From Bolinopsis microptera (lineage: Eukaryota > Ctenophora > Tentaculata > Lobata > Bolinopsidae), in the NCBI RefSeq assembly GCF_026151205.1, contig NC_087082.1:14419365-14479364 (forward strand): a stretch of DNA of 60,000 bases, given 5' to 3'. A program made the position numbers and the translations under genes. Shown here in pieces: positions 28,986 to 38,462 of this stretch. Under the pieces are notes generated by a model. That model had not been told where the DNA came from. It saw only the letters and a list, made by a program, of their open reading frames with translations, and did no database searches. Positions within the stretch are counted from its first letter, which is position 1. Every line of letters starts with the position of its first letter.

Positions 28986-29309
28986 AGATTCGTTTAAAAC
29001 TAAATCGACACATCTAAAAAACTTGGTTTTTGTCTTTAAATTGAATTTGGCAAATGATGGGACGGCAGGCTTTTTCGATGCCGCAATCTTTTAAAATCTT
29101 TATGGTTTAAAATAACAACTGTCCACCATCATTGTTCTTTAATTTGTTAAGTTGTTTCACAAATTGTGTGTTTTTATTTCACAGAAGAAGCTGCAAGCCG
29201 ATATTCATTTAACACCTGAACGTTTAATCTGAGGACCTTTTGTTTCCTATCTAAAGAACATTTTGTTGAACAAAAGACACGGTCGATTCCATCAACTATC
29301 AGACGTAGG

Positions 29310-29417
29310 TGGCAGCACCTGTTCCTGATTGTTCTAATTCACCTGCTTCCCCTCTACTTCCCTCTATAGTTCACTATAAAAACCAGCCCCCTCCTCCTCA
29401 GTCATCACTCTACCAAG
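29310..29417 (+). promoter_or_regulatory. Promoter of the second short ShKT gene
   Basis: Near-identical to the promoter of the first short gene: CCTGATTGTTCTAATTCACC, then TATAAA at 29375-29380, 43 nt before ATG. Homology to the first copy extends upstream to about 28990 (GCAGGCTTTTTCGATGC; CCACCATCATTGTTC). Confidence 0.75.
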
Positions 29418-29738
29418 ATGAAGATAGTTTTAGTTTGTTTGCTGGCTGTTGCCCTAGCTGATGACCCTCTCAGAGAGGTCCTGAAGTCTCCCGACCGGCC
29501 CATCTGTAGGGACGTGTTCGTTAATTGTGCCGAGTCGAAACGCTACTGCAAAACTGTTGACATGATTAAGAAACTTTGTGCTAAAACCTGCAACACCTGC
29601 GAGGGAGACGATGTCGGAGATAAGCCTAACACCGCCCCCGTATGTAGCGACGTGGGTTATCATTGTGCCGAGTCGAAACGCTACTGCAAGACTATTTCCA
29701 TGATTAAGAACTGTGCTAGAACGTGCGGCTACTGCTAG
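29418..29738 (+). CDS. Small secreted protein with two ShKT domains, retaining a protease propeptide start
   Basis: 106 residues: signal peptide MKIVLVCLLAVALA, then DDPLREVLKSP, identical to the first residues of the protease propeptides. Two ShKT-type domains follow (CRDVFVNCAES to CNTC, and CSDVGYHCAES to CGYC). The first has one extra residue before its fourth cysteine (MIKKLCAKTC) compared with MIKNCAKTC elsewhere. The leftover propeptide start is direct evidence that this gene arose from a protease-ShKT gene by loss of the catalytic domain. It ends at the same TAG as the other short gene. Function unknown; secreted ShKT protein. Confidence 0.88.
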   Translation: MKIVLVCLLAVALADDPLREVLKSPDRPICRDVFVNCAESKRYCKTVDMIKKLCAKTCNTCEGDDVGDKPNTAPVCSDVGYHCAESKRYCKTISMIKNCARTCGYC

Positions 29739-29826
29739 GGGGTCGATGGTGGGGACTGTCCTAGTGTCCTAGTGGTACTATTAGGTGCAAGGACGGAGTT
29801 TGCACACATGGACACATGTGCCATTA
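29739..29826 (+). pseudogene. Vestigial terminal peptide after the second short ShKT gene
   Basis: Remnant of the C-terminal CPSGTVRCSDGVC coding region downstream of the stop, with the same internal duplication (CCTAGTGTCCTAGTGG) as after the first short gene. Confidence 0.75.
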
Positions 29827-30840
29827 AATATTCTTACTGTATTGACTACTAATATTTCTAAGACATAACTATGTTTAATTTGTCGTTTCACTATAATTTT
29901 TCAAAAATTGTTTGATACTAGCTTTAATAACTGGTAGCAAGAAATCAAAAGTATGTTACGAATAATCGCCGAATGGCTGAATAAGGCTAAATGAAAAGGG
30001 AGATGTTGGTAAAAATAAAACCTATCATTTTTAAAAACCACGCTCTGACTCCTTTAATCTCTATTACTTCGCTTGTTACAAAGCACATCATTGAGCGTAT
30101 CAAGGCATCCTTCGCTAATCAAGGCATCCTGCCACTTAGTTGCGGTACCTGGCCCACTGACAATTATGTGCTTACCCTAAGGCTAATCTGTGTTCAGAAA
30201 CAATCTTCCATTTTTCAATGTTAGAAAACCGAGCCAATTTTGAAGTGAAGGACCCACGGTATAGATCTACGAAGTGTTTCATTTTAACTGCTTTGGAACA
30301 TTATAGATTTTGCGCCACTTACAATTCATGTCACTTTCAATTTGTTACATTTTGCAATTCGGGTGAAAGACCACGCAACTAAATTCTGCACAGTACAGGA
30401 ATAATGTATTTGCAAGTAGGTGAGGGGGTAGGGGGGTAAACAAGTTTAAACTGCTAGAATACCATGCATTATCTACCGGGGGAGATTGTTATGTTGTACT
30501 TGTAGAGCGTTGAGTAATGCGTCACTATGGTAACTATGATTGTCTATGATGCATGAGACTAAGAGTGCAGAGTAGAGCGTATAGTAGAGCGCAGAGTAGT
30601 AGTAGTGCGATATAAAAGAACCCAATTAAACTAGATCCCCTTTATAATTTTATACTTCTAAAGAAGCATTTTCCCGATTATATTTAGATCACTTTGATTT
30701 AGCTGTTTGGTTTAGTGCTTATTCGCGACATCGTCGACATTTTCATAAATTTGATTTCTTACATACATTACATTTATTTTTAACTAGCTATTATTATTTG
30801 ATTTTGTAACTGTTTGAAATTGAATTCTGAAAAGTGAAAC
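29827..30840. other. Intergenic between divergently duplicated cluster genes
   Basis: No gene seen. A purine-rich patch of AGAGTGCAGAGTAGAGCG-type short repeats lies at about 30560-30605. The interval separates the plus-strand genes from the inverted protease copy. Confidence 0.5.
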
Positions 30841-30893
30841 GATAAGGATAATTAAGATTTGAAATTAAATAGTAGTTACCATGTTAACAATAT

Positions 30894-32159
30894 CTAACAC
30901 ATGTGTTCATGTCTGCACACTCCGTCGCTGCACCTCACTGTTCCACTTTTGCAATCTCCACCGTCTCCACCTTCGCAGTGGCCGCATGTCTTAGCACAGT
31001 ACTTCTTCATGTAGTCCACCCAGCCGTTACTCTGACAGTAACTCTTCCACTTGGCACAGTCAGAGTTCACATCCTTACAGTTGGGGTCGGGCTTGGGGCT
31101 GGGGTCGGGGTTGTTTCCATCATCATCAGGAGGAGTGTAGTCGACGGCGCTATCAGATCCAGAGTCGCTTCCTCCAGTGCTCGCCAGTCTGGGATAGCTG
31201 GAATACTTGAAGAGCTGACAATTGTGGTAGCCTCTAGCGAACCTAACGAAACCCTTATCTCCCCAGGTGGTGCCCCAAGAGTTCTTGACCAGTACGTATT
31301 TAGGAGCGTACCCCACCATGGAAACGGCGTGGTTAGCGTGTCCGCGACATGTGGTGTCTCTCAATATCTCGTGATCGTACTGGAAAGTCCTGTCTGTCAC
31401 CTCGAAGGCTACTCCGATGGAAGCGAACTGAAGGACATCAATGTGGGCAGCTTCTGACTGGCTGACTCTTTCTACTCCTGAGATCTTGTATGCCTTCATA
31501 GCGTTAGGTTTCTGTTTATAGTAGCACCTACTATCCCTCCCCTTGTATGGGTAGTCTTTGGTAGCAGCCAGTCTTCCTCCGTACTGTGCGCTCCACGAGT
31601 AGCATCTATCAACCCAGCCTCCATCACATCCGTCATCCTTTCCCTCAAACACACAGTCGAGCCACTCCTGCTCGGCGAAGTTCCTCAGAACTCCAGATTT
31701 CACTGCGTAGGTTGTCTCCACACCTCCCACTGCTCCGAAGGACCAACAAGATCCACAACTTCCCTGGTCCTTGACAGGGGTGACCTTGCCTTTGTCAGTC
31801 CAGAGAAGTTTAGAAGGGTTCCCCACCCCACTCCTCAGCACGGTGTCTTCAGGTCCGGGTGTCATGGAGGTGATGTTGAGTCCCAGATATCTCTGTTTCT
31901 CTCCGGGGGTCATTGCGGAGAACTTGTTGAGAGCATAGCCAGCGCTGTCCTCAGTGTCCTCGTTGTAGTCGGCAACATGCTCAGCATTAGCTCTGAACAG
32001 TCTAAATCTCATCACATCTTCTCCAGTGCGAAACTTCAGGTGGTTCTTAGCCTTGAACTGAGAGTACAAGTTCAGAGTAGCTCTGGGAGACTTCAGGACC
32101 TCTCTGAGAGGGTCATCAGCTAGGGCAACAGCCAGCAAACAAACTAGAATTATCTTCAT
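30894..32159 (-). CDS. Papain-family cysteine protease precursor with C-terminal ShKT domain (inverted copy)
   Basis: 421 residues. Signal peptide MKIILVCLLAVALA; I29 propeptide with the same ERFNIN-type pattern; C1A domain with catalytic Cys in DQGSCGSCWSFG, His in HANHAVSMVGY and Asn in VKNSWGTTWG. Then comes a Ser/Asp/Pro linker (SDSGSDSAVDYTPPDDD, and a proline-rich PDPSPKPDPN), one ShKT domain (CKDVNSDCAKWKS to CGHC), and a four-cysteine terminal peptide ending CRHEHMC. It is the only cluster member on the minus strand. Its 3' flank (GATATTGTTAACATGGTAAC, then TTAATTATCCTTATCGTTT) matches those of the other full-length copies, so the inversion included the 3' UTR. Its 5' flank carries the same promoter. 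Single coding exon. Likely a digestive or venom-gland-type secreted protease; the site of action cannot be told. Confidence 0.95.
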   Translation of the reverse strand: MKIILVCLLAVALADDPLREVLKSPRATLNLYSQFKAKNHLKFRTGEDVMRFRLFRANAEHVADYNEDTEDSAGYALNKFSAMTPGEKQRYLGLNITSMTPGPEDTVLRSGVGNPSKLLWTDKGKVTPVKDQGSCGSCWSFGAVGGVETTYAVKSGVLRNFAEQEWLDCVFEGKDDGCDGGWVDRCYSWSAQYGGRLAATKDYPYKGRDSRCYYKQKPNAMKAYKISGVERVSQSEAAHIDVLQFASIGVAFEVTDRTFQYDHEILRDTTCRGHANHAVSMVGYAPKYVLVKNSWGTTWGDKGFVRFARGYHNCQLFKYSSYPRLASTGGSDSGSDSAVDYTPPDDDGNNPDPSPKPDPNCKDVNSDCAKWKSYCQSNGWVDYMKKYCAKTCGHCEGGDGGDCKSGTVRCSDGVCRHEHMC

Positions 32160-32280
32160 CTTGGTAGAGTGATGACTGAGGAGGTGGGGGCTGGTTTTTA
32201 TAGTGAAGTAGAAGGGGAGTAACGTAGAGGAGCAACAGGTGAATCAGATCAGTGATGGACAGGTGCTAGCACCTACGTCT
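32160..32280 (-). promoter_or_regulatory. Promoter of the inverted protease gene
   Basis: On the minus strand, TATAAAAA starts at 32202, 43 nt before the ATG, preceded by GATCTGATTCACCTGTTGCT and ACGTAGGTGCTAGCACCTGT. These are the elements found before the first protease gene. The homologous upstream region continues to about 32480 (CCACCATCATTGTTCCTTAA). Confidence 0.75.
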
Positions 32281-32486
32281 GAAACTTAATTGCATTGAAT
32301 CGACCGTCTATTGTTCAACAAAATGCTCCTTTGGTAGGAAACAAAAGATCCTCAGCTGAAAATTTCAGGTGTTAAATTTAAATTAGCTTTCTGTGGGATA
32401 AACACACACAATTTATACAACAATCTAACAAATTAAGGAACAATGATGGTGGACAGGTGTTATTTCAAACCATAAGAATTTAGATT

Positions 32487-32728
32487 TCACAGATTTCATA
32501 GATTTCATAGATTTCAAAGATTTCATAGATTTCATAGATTTCATAGATTTCATAGATTTCATAGATTTCATAAATTTCATAGATTTCATAGATTTCATAG
32601 ATTTCATAGATTTCATAGATTTCATAGATTTCATAGATTTCATAGATTTCATAGATTTCATAGATTTCATAGATTTCATAGATTTCATAGATTTCATAAA
32701 TTGCATAGATTTCATAGATTTCATAGAG
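32487..32728. repeat. 9-bp microsatellite (ATTTCATAG)n
   Basis: About 26 copies of a 9-bp unit with few variants (ATTTCACAG, ATTTCAAAG, ATTTCATAA, ATTGCATAG). The same unit forms the long array at 37398-38055 and a short remnant near 35112, all upstream of protease genes. Confidence 0.95.
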
Positions 32729-32731
32729 TTC

Positions 32732-33237
32732 ATTTTACCAAAACCCATATTCATGGGTAGAGTGGACCGCTGCCAGTGTCTCTCTTTCCCAAACAAAAAG
32801 AAATGATATTAATTTGATTGACCGTTCTCAAATGCAAAATGATACCGAGAATGAAATCGGTCGCTCGCTTTTTCCATTCATTCACGGCTTACGAATTGTA
32901 ATAAATTTCGATTGATTACATCAGTCAGATGCTGTAAAAATCTCTTTGGGTTGCGTTCGGATCGATACCTAGTATTTCGGGGTAAGGGTAGTAGTTATTG
33001 CTTATTGAATTAGCTGAAGTTTATTGAATCTTTATTGCCGAGTACAGCTGCCTTTGGGTAGATCTTCTTAATCTATTACAATTGTAAATGAATGGGAAAA
33101 GCGAGCGACCGATTTCATTCTCGGTATCATTTTGCATTTGAGAACGGTCAATCAAATTAATATCATTTCTTTTTGTTTGGGAAAGAGAGACACTGGCAGC
33201 GGTCCACTCTACCCATGAATATGGGTTTTGGTAAAAT
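32732..33237. mobile_element. MITE-like inverted-repeat element of about 506 bp
   Basis: Near-perfect inverted arms of about 150 bp: ATTTTACCAAAACCCATATT at the left edge and its reverse complement ending at 33237. The loop is about 200 bp (32886-33084). It has no ORF of note and is inserted directly against the 9-bp satellite. The target duplication is unclear, at most AT. Confidence 0.8.
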
Positions 33238-34630
33238 ATCATCTCTTTTTGATTATAATGTCAGGGTACTTTATAAAGTCGAAATATAAACTGATATCTT
33301 CATTAATTAATAAGGAGGAAGTTTCAACGATTTCGAAATTTTCCTTTAAAAACATTTCCTTGTGTTTAGGTAAGCATATCGGTCGATCACTGACTGAATA
33401 TGCCACCTAATACTCATTCAAGTTGGCATTAAATTCATATATAATGACATTAAACTGTCGTGGCAAAGCAGAATTTGTTGGAAATCACGAATGAGCAAAA
33501 TTCTCACCTTTCGCACGTGCAAACTTTGAGCGGACGTTGCGTGCGCATCCAATATTGAATCGCCGTAAATTTTTTCATGAAATTGTTTTATATATAGCTT
33601 GATAAGCATGCAAAGTTTCAAAGTATTTCAAGAAGAACTGTAATCACAACGGCACTCTAAAGTTGACCGAAAATGACGAAAACAGCAATTTTCAGTGATT
33701 TTAGCAATTTTCTATCAATTTGGGCGTGTCCCCACGTGTGCAACTTTTCGATTTTCAACTTCAAAACTAGCCTAATGCACAATTTATACCTATAGGAAGC
33801 AGAACTGAGCTCCTCAACTCAAGGCATGGCCCAACACCAGAGAATACTAAATCGCAAAATTGACGTTTTTATAAAATAATTCTTCAAAAAAGCACAAACT
33901 TCAATGACGAATATCTTCATGAAGGAGCAAGCTAGAAAAACTTTCCGGTAGATTTTCAGAATGCTTGAACAATTATCTAAGGTGAAAATCTCCTCAGATT
34001 TTGAATAAAATTACTCCTTAATGGTTTAAAATTAATTTTAAAAGTTATTACTTTGTCAAAAATCAAGTTTTAAAAACGGTTAACTTGATGACGTCATCAA
34101 GGGGTGTTTATGACGTCAAATAATTTTTGTATACAATGTAAACTAAAGTGTAAACAATTATTTGCAAGACCTGTGGTCGGAAATGGCTTTATCTTTTATA
34201 CTTTTGAATCTATGGACAATTAAATACAGGCTACAATTGACTGGCAAAGCGTCTATCCCTGAATATGTATGTATATATATATATATCACGACAATCTGTC
34301 GTAAAACAGGGGTTCTAGAAAACCCATTTCCCGATACTCCTGAAACCTGAAACTTTTTTTGCAGTCGATTTGATCAACGTCTAGACGCCCTGAAAAATTT
34401 CAGATCTCTAACTCAATTTTAACATGGTTTTTAAGGCACCTGAATATGGCGATTTTGGGTTTTTTACCGAATTTCGTATAACAGTGCTCTGGCGAGTATT
34501 TTATGCAAATTTCTTAAAAATCTCAACATAACTATTTTTTATTCCTGTCATCTTTGACATCAAATTAGAATGTTTTGAACTAAAAATAATTCTGCTTAAC
34601 GACTTCCGATGAGTCTTAATGCCTGGAAAA
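33238..34630. other. Intergenic, no gene recognised
   Basis: AT-rich sequence with no supported gene. Two CRE-like TGACGTCA sites lie in TGATGACGTCATCA and TATGACGTCAAAT at about 34086-34120. The style (CAATTTTC, GATTTTGGG and similar) suggests old dispersed repeat material. Confidence 0.45.
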
Positions 34631-34635
34631 CTCCT

Positions 34636-34693
34636 GCCGGAGGCGGCGGCCTTCGGCCGCCGCCTCCGGCCGGAGTGCACGCTTCGCGTGCAC
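34636..34693. repeat. Two GC-rich perfect hairpins side by side
   Basis: 34636-34670 forms a 16-bp perfect stem (GCCGGAGGCGGCGGCC with its complement) around a TTC loop. 34675-34693 forms an 8-bp stem (GTGCACGC) around a TTC loop. The block is almost entirely G+C inside AT-rich DNA. It is followed at 34728-34770 by three copies of the 17-bp GGGGGTATAATAGTAAA. Confidence 0.85.
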
Positions 34694-34727
34694 AAAAGAG
34701 GCTTGTAACGTGTACCAAAGGGGGTAT

Positions 34728-34772
34728 AATAGTAAAGGGGGTATAATAGTAAAGGGGGTATAATAGTAAATG
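34728..34772. repeat. 17-bp tandem repeat, 3 copies
   Basis: GGGGGTATAATAGTAAA repeated three times; the third is followed by TGGGGAACATAG. Confidence 0.85.
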
Positions 34773-35479
34773 GGGAACATAGTATACCCACAATAAATGC
34801 AACGGTCGTGCTTGCCAGCACTGTGATAGATTTTGGGACGGATTTTTGATATTTTTCATAGAGACATCAGATTTTAAGATTTTTAAACAAACAAATCAAA
34901 AATTGCTTAAAATAGGGTTAAAACGACAGAATTTTCGCCGGTAGCACTGCTAAAATACATGTTGTCCGAAAGTCCCTCCGAAGTCCGGTGATCGTTACGT
35001 CTTGCTGAGGCTCTTCGAGTCTTGATGGACTCGATCAGCATATGGGATATGAAACTTCGCTTCGCTCGGACGGAAATATTTATAAATTTCATACTAGATC
35101 TTTTCTGACATTCATAGATTTCATTTTTTAAATCACCTGGACACCCTGATTACGTTAAAATAACCTCCCATCATCCTTAGGTTAATTTCATTCGCTAAAA
35201 TTCTAGGTGCTAATTCTATTTAAAGACAAAAACTAAAATTTGTGCTAGAATTTTCAGATGGAGGTGTCGAGTTAGTTTTAAGCGAAATTAAATTAACACA
35301 TTTTCTGGGGTAGTCACATCTGCTGAGTATGGTGTTGGGAGGAGAGGTCAGCCATTACCATCACTAGCAGGTCTCGCTGGTCAAGTTGAATAATTTTATT
35401 ATAATTATACATAAACGAAATTTGTCAAACAAAAGGCAATTCAATTTGCATACGTATGCGGCAAGAAGTCATGGCAGCT

Positions 35480-35562
35480 CTGATTGTTCTGATTCACAGC
35501 TGCCGCCCCTCTACTTATTTATAAAAACTAGTCTTCTCCTCCTCAATCATCACTCTACCAAG
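35480..35562 (+). promoter_or_regulatory. Promoter of the third protease gene
   Basis: CTCTGATTGTTCTGATTCAC, then TATAAAA at 35520-35526, 43 nt before the chosen ATG, and the CAATCATCACTCTACCAAG leader. The TATA spacing shows that the longer in-frame ORF starting at 35386 is not the real start. Confidence 0.75.
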
Positions 35563-36819
35563 ATGAAGATAGTTCTAGTTTGTTTACTGGCTGTTGCCCT
35601 AGCTGACGACCCTCTCAGAGAGGTCCTGAAGTCTCCCAGAGCTACACTGAACCTGTACTCTCAGTTCAAGGCTAAGAACCACCTGAAGTTTAGCACTGGA
35701 GAGGATGTGATGAGATTTAGACTGTTCAGAGCTAATGCTGAGCATGTTGCCGACTACAACGAGGACACTGAGGACAGCGCTGGATATGCTCTCAACAAGT
35801 TCTCCGCAATGACCCCCGGAGAGAAACAGAGATATTTGGGACTCAACATCACCTCCATGACACCCGGACCTGAAGACACCGTGCTGAGGAGTGGGGTGGG
35901 GAACCCTTCTAAACTTCTCTGGACTGACAAAGGCAAGGTCACCCCTGTCAAGAACCAAGGAAGCTGCGGATCTTGTTGGACCTTCGGCGCAGTGGGAGGT
36001 CTGGAGACAACCTACGCAGTGAAGTCCGGAGTTCTGAGGAACTTCGCAGAGCAGGAGTACCTCGACTGTGTGTTTGAGGGAAAGGATGACGGATGTGATG
36101 GAGGCTGGGTTGATAGATGCTACAAGTGGAGCGCACAGTACGGAGGAAGACTGGCTGCTACCAAAGACTACCCTTACAATGAGAAGGATGGACGGTGCTA
36201 CTACAAACAGAAACCTAACGCTATGAAGGCATACAAGATGACAGGAGCAGTTAAAGTCAGCCAGTCAGAGGCTGCTCACATTGATGTCCTACAGTTCGCT
36301 TCTATCGGAGTAGCCTTCGAGGTGACGGACAGGACTTTCCAGTACGATCACGAGATATTGAGAGACACGACATGTCGCGGACACGCCAACCACGCCGTTA
36401 CCATGGTGGGGTACGCTCCTAAATACGTACTGGTCAAGAACTCTTGGGGCGCCGACTGGGGAGATAAGGGTTTCGTGAGGTTCGCTAGAGGCCACCACAA
36501 TTGTCAACTCTTCAAGTATTCCAGCTATCCCAGACTGGCGAGCACTGGAGGAAGTGACTCAGGATCTGATAGCGCCGTCAACTACTCTCCTCCTGATGAT
36601 GATGGAAACAACCCCGACCCCAGCCCCAACCCCGACCCCAACTGTAAGGATATAAACTCTGACTGTGCCAAGTTTAAGGGCAAGTGCCAGAGTAACGGGT
36701 GGGTGGACTACATGAAGAAGTACTGTGCTAAGACATGCGGCCACTGTGGAGGAGGGGATTGTCCCCGTGGAACTGTGAGGTGCAGCGACGGAGTGTGCAG
36801 ACATGAACACATGTGTTAG
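35563..36819 (+). CDS. Papain-family cysteine protease precursor with C-terminal ShKT domain
   Basis: 418 residues, starting at the ATG that gives the cluster signal peptide (MKIVLVCLLAVALA); an upstream in-frame ATG at 35386 lies before the TATA box and is rejected. I29 propeptide, C1A domain with catalytic Cys in NQGSCGSCWTFG (Thr instead of the usual Ser after Trp), His in HANHAVTMVGY and Asn in NSWGADWG. Then a Ser/Asp linker, a repeated PDPSPNPDPN stretch, one ShKT domain (CKDINSDCAKFKG to CGHC), and a four-cysteine tail (CPRGTVRC through CRHEHMC). Nearly identical to the next copy downstream. Confidence 0.95.
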   Translation: MKIVLVCLLAVALADDPLREVLKSPRATLNLYSQFKAKNHLKFSTGEDVMRFRLFRANAEHVADYNEDTEDSAGYALNKFSAMTPGEKQRYLGLNITSMTPGPEDTVLRSGVGNPSKLLWTDKGKVTPVKNQGSCGSCWTFGAVGGLETTYAVKSGVLRNFAEQEYLDCVFEGKDDGCDGGWVDRCYKWSAQYGGRLAATKDYPYNEKDGRCYYKQKPNAMKAYKMTGAVKVSQSEAAHIDVLQFASIGVAFEVTDRTFQYDHEILRDTTCRGHANHAVTMVGYAPKYVLVKNSWGADWGDKGFVRFARGHHNCQLFKYSSYPRLASTGGSDSGSDSAVNYSPPDDDGNNPDPSPNPDPNCKDINSDCAKFKGKCQSNGWVDYMKKYCAKTCGHCGGGDCPRGTVRCSDGVCRHEHMC

Positions 36820-37397
36820 ATATTGTTAACATGGTAACTACTATTTAATTTCAAATCTTAATTATCCTTATCGTTTAACTTTTCAGAATTCAAACAGTTA
36901 CAAAATCAAATGATAATAGTTAGTTGAATATATGTAAGACATCAAATTTATAATGAAAATGTTACGGATGATCTTTAAACTGAACAGCTAAATGATTAAG
37001 TATAATTGGAAAGACAATACTTCTTGTGATGAAAAATTATAAATACATAAACATGATTCAGTCCAAAGAGTTTTGCTTAATTACTTTACCAAAACTTTCG
37101 TCCCACAAAGGTCATATTTGGAATTGGGTATATTTTATTTGTCAGTGCATTTCCGTAATTCTGTGTCTTATGCCATCCACCATTAACTGACTTATTCAAA
37201 TTCTTCAGTGGAAAAAAATTCGGTCAGAACTGTGAAATTCCGGAATGGGTCCCCATGTTACCAATTTTAGTGATTTTGTATTTTTCAAGGCTTTCTCCGG
37301 AGATTTGACTTTCAGTATGTTAATCATGTCTTTTATCATCCACAGTGAACTCATGATTCATTGGTTGCTGAACAGTTGTATGGTGTCTAAACTCCAG

Positions 37398-38055
37398 GAT
37401 TTCATAGATTTCATAGATTTCATTGATTTTATAGATTTCATAGATTTCATAGATTTCATAGATTTCATAGATTTCATAAATTTCATAGATTTCATAGATT
37501 TCATAGATTTCATAGATTTCATAGATTTCATAGATTTCATTGATTTCATTGATTTCATTGATTTCATAGATTTCATAGATTTCATAGATTTCATAGATTT
37601 CATAGATTTCATAGATTTCATAGATTTCATTGATTTCATTGATTTCATAGATTTCATAGATTTCATAGATTTCATAGATTTCATAGATTTCATAGATTTC
37701 ATAGATTTCATAAATTTTATAGATTTCATAGATTTCATAGATTTCATAGATTTCATAGATTTCATAGATTTCGTAGATTTCGTAGATTTCATAGATTTCA
37801 TAGATTTCATAGATTTCATAGATTTCATAGATTTCATAGATTTCATAGATTTCATAGATTTCATAGATTTCATAGATTTCATAGATTTCATTGATTTCAT
37901 TGATTTCATAGATTTCATAGATTTCATAGATTTCATAGATTTCATAGATTTCATAGATTTCATAGATTTCATTGATTTCATTGATTTCATAGATTTCATA
38001 GATTTCATAGATTTCATAGATTTCATAGGTTTCATAGATTTCATAGATTTCATTT
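37398..38055. repeat. 9-bp microsatellite (ATTTCATAG)n, about 73 copies
   Basis: Long array with scattered variants (ATTTCATTG in groups of two or three, ATTTCATAA, ATTTCGTAG, ATTTTATAG). The ATTTCATTG doublets recur at intervals of about 90-100 bp, which suggests higher-order duplication. It sits at the junction of the two tandem protease units. Confidence 0.95.
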
Positions 38056-38379
38056 TTTGAATCACCTGATTGCGTTGAAATAACCTCCTATCATCCTTAG
38101 ATTAATTTCATTTGCTTAAATTCGAGGTGCTAACTCGGTTCAAAAACTAAGTTTTATGTTAGAATTTTCAGATTCAGAGTTAGTTTTAAACGAAATTGAA
38201 TTAACACAGTTTCTGGGATGGTCACATCTGCTATGGTGTCGGTAGGAGATATTAGCTATTTTCATCACTAGCAGGCCTCGCTAGAAAAGTTAAATGATTT
38301 TATTATTTATAAAAGAAAATTGTCGAACAAAAGACACGCTCAATTCAATATGCTGACGTATGACTATGTGGGGGTGCGG

Positions 38380-38462
38380 CTCTGGTTGTTCTGATTCACC
38401 TGCCGCCCCTCTAGGCATTTATAAAAACCAGCCCCCTCCTCCTCAGTCATCACTCTACCAAG
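38380..38462 (+). promoter_or_regulatory. Promoter of the fourth protease gene
   Basis: CTCTGGTTGTTCTGATTCAC, then TATAAAA at 38420-38426, 43 nt before ATG, then CAGTCATCACTCTACCAAG. Confidence 0.75.

Noticed and set aside
34636-34693. Rho-independent terminators
   Set aside because: Stem-loops are strong, but the context is a eukaryotic genome and no T-run follows.
35386-35562. N-terminal extension of the third protease gene
   Set aside because: The upstream ATG lies before the TATA box and the extension is absent from all other copies.
37245-38060. 271-codon ORF of FID repeats and the antisense MKS repeat ORF
   Set aside because: Frame-open 9-bp microsatellite. Not conserved outside the array.
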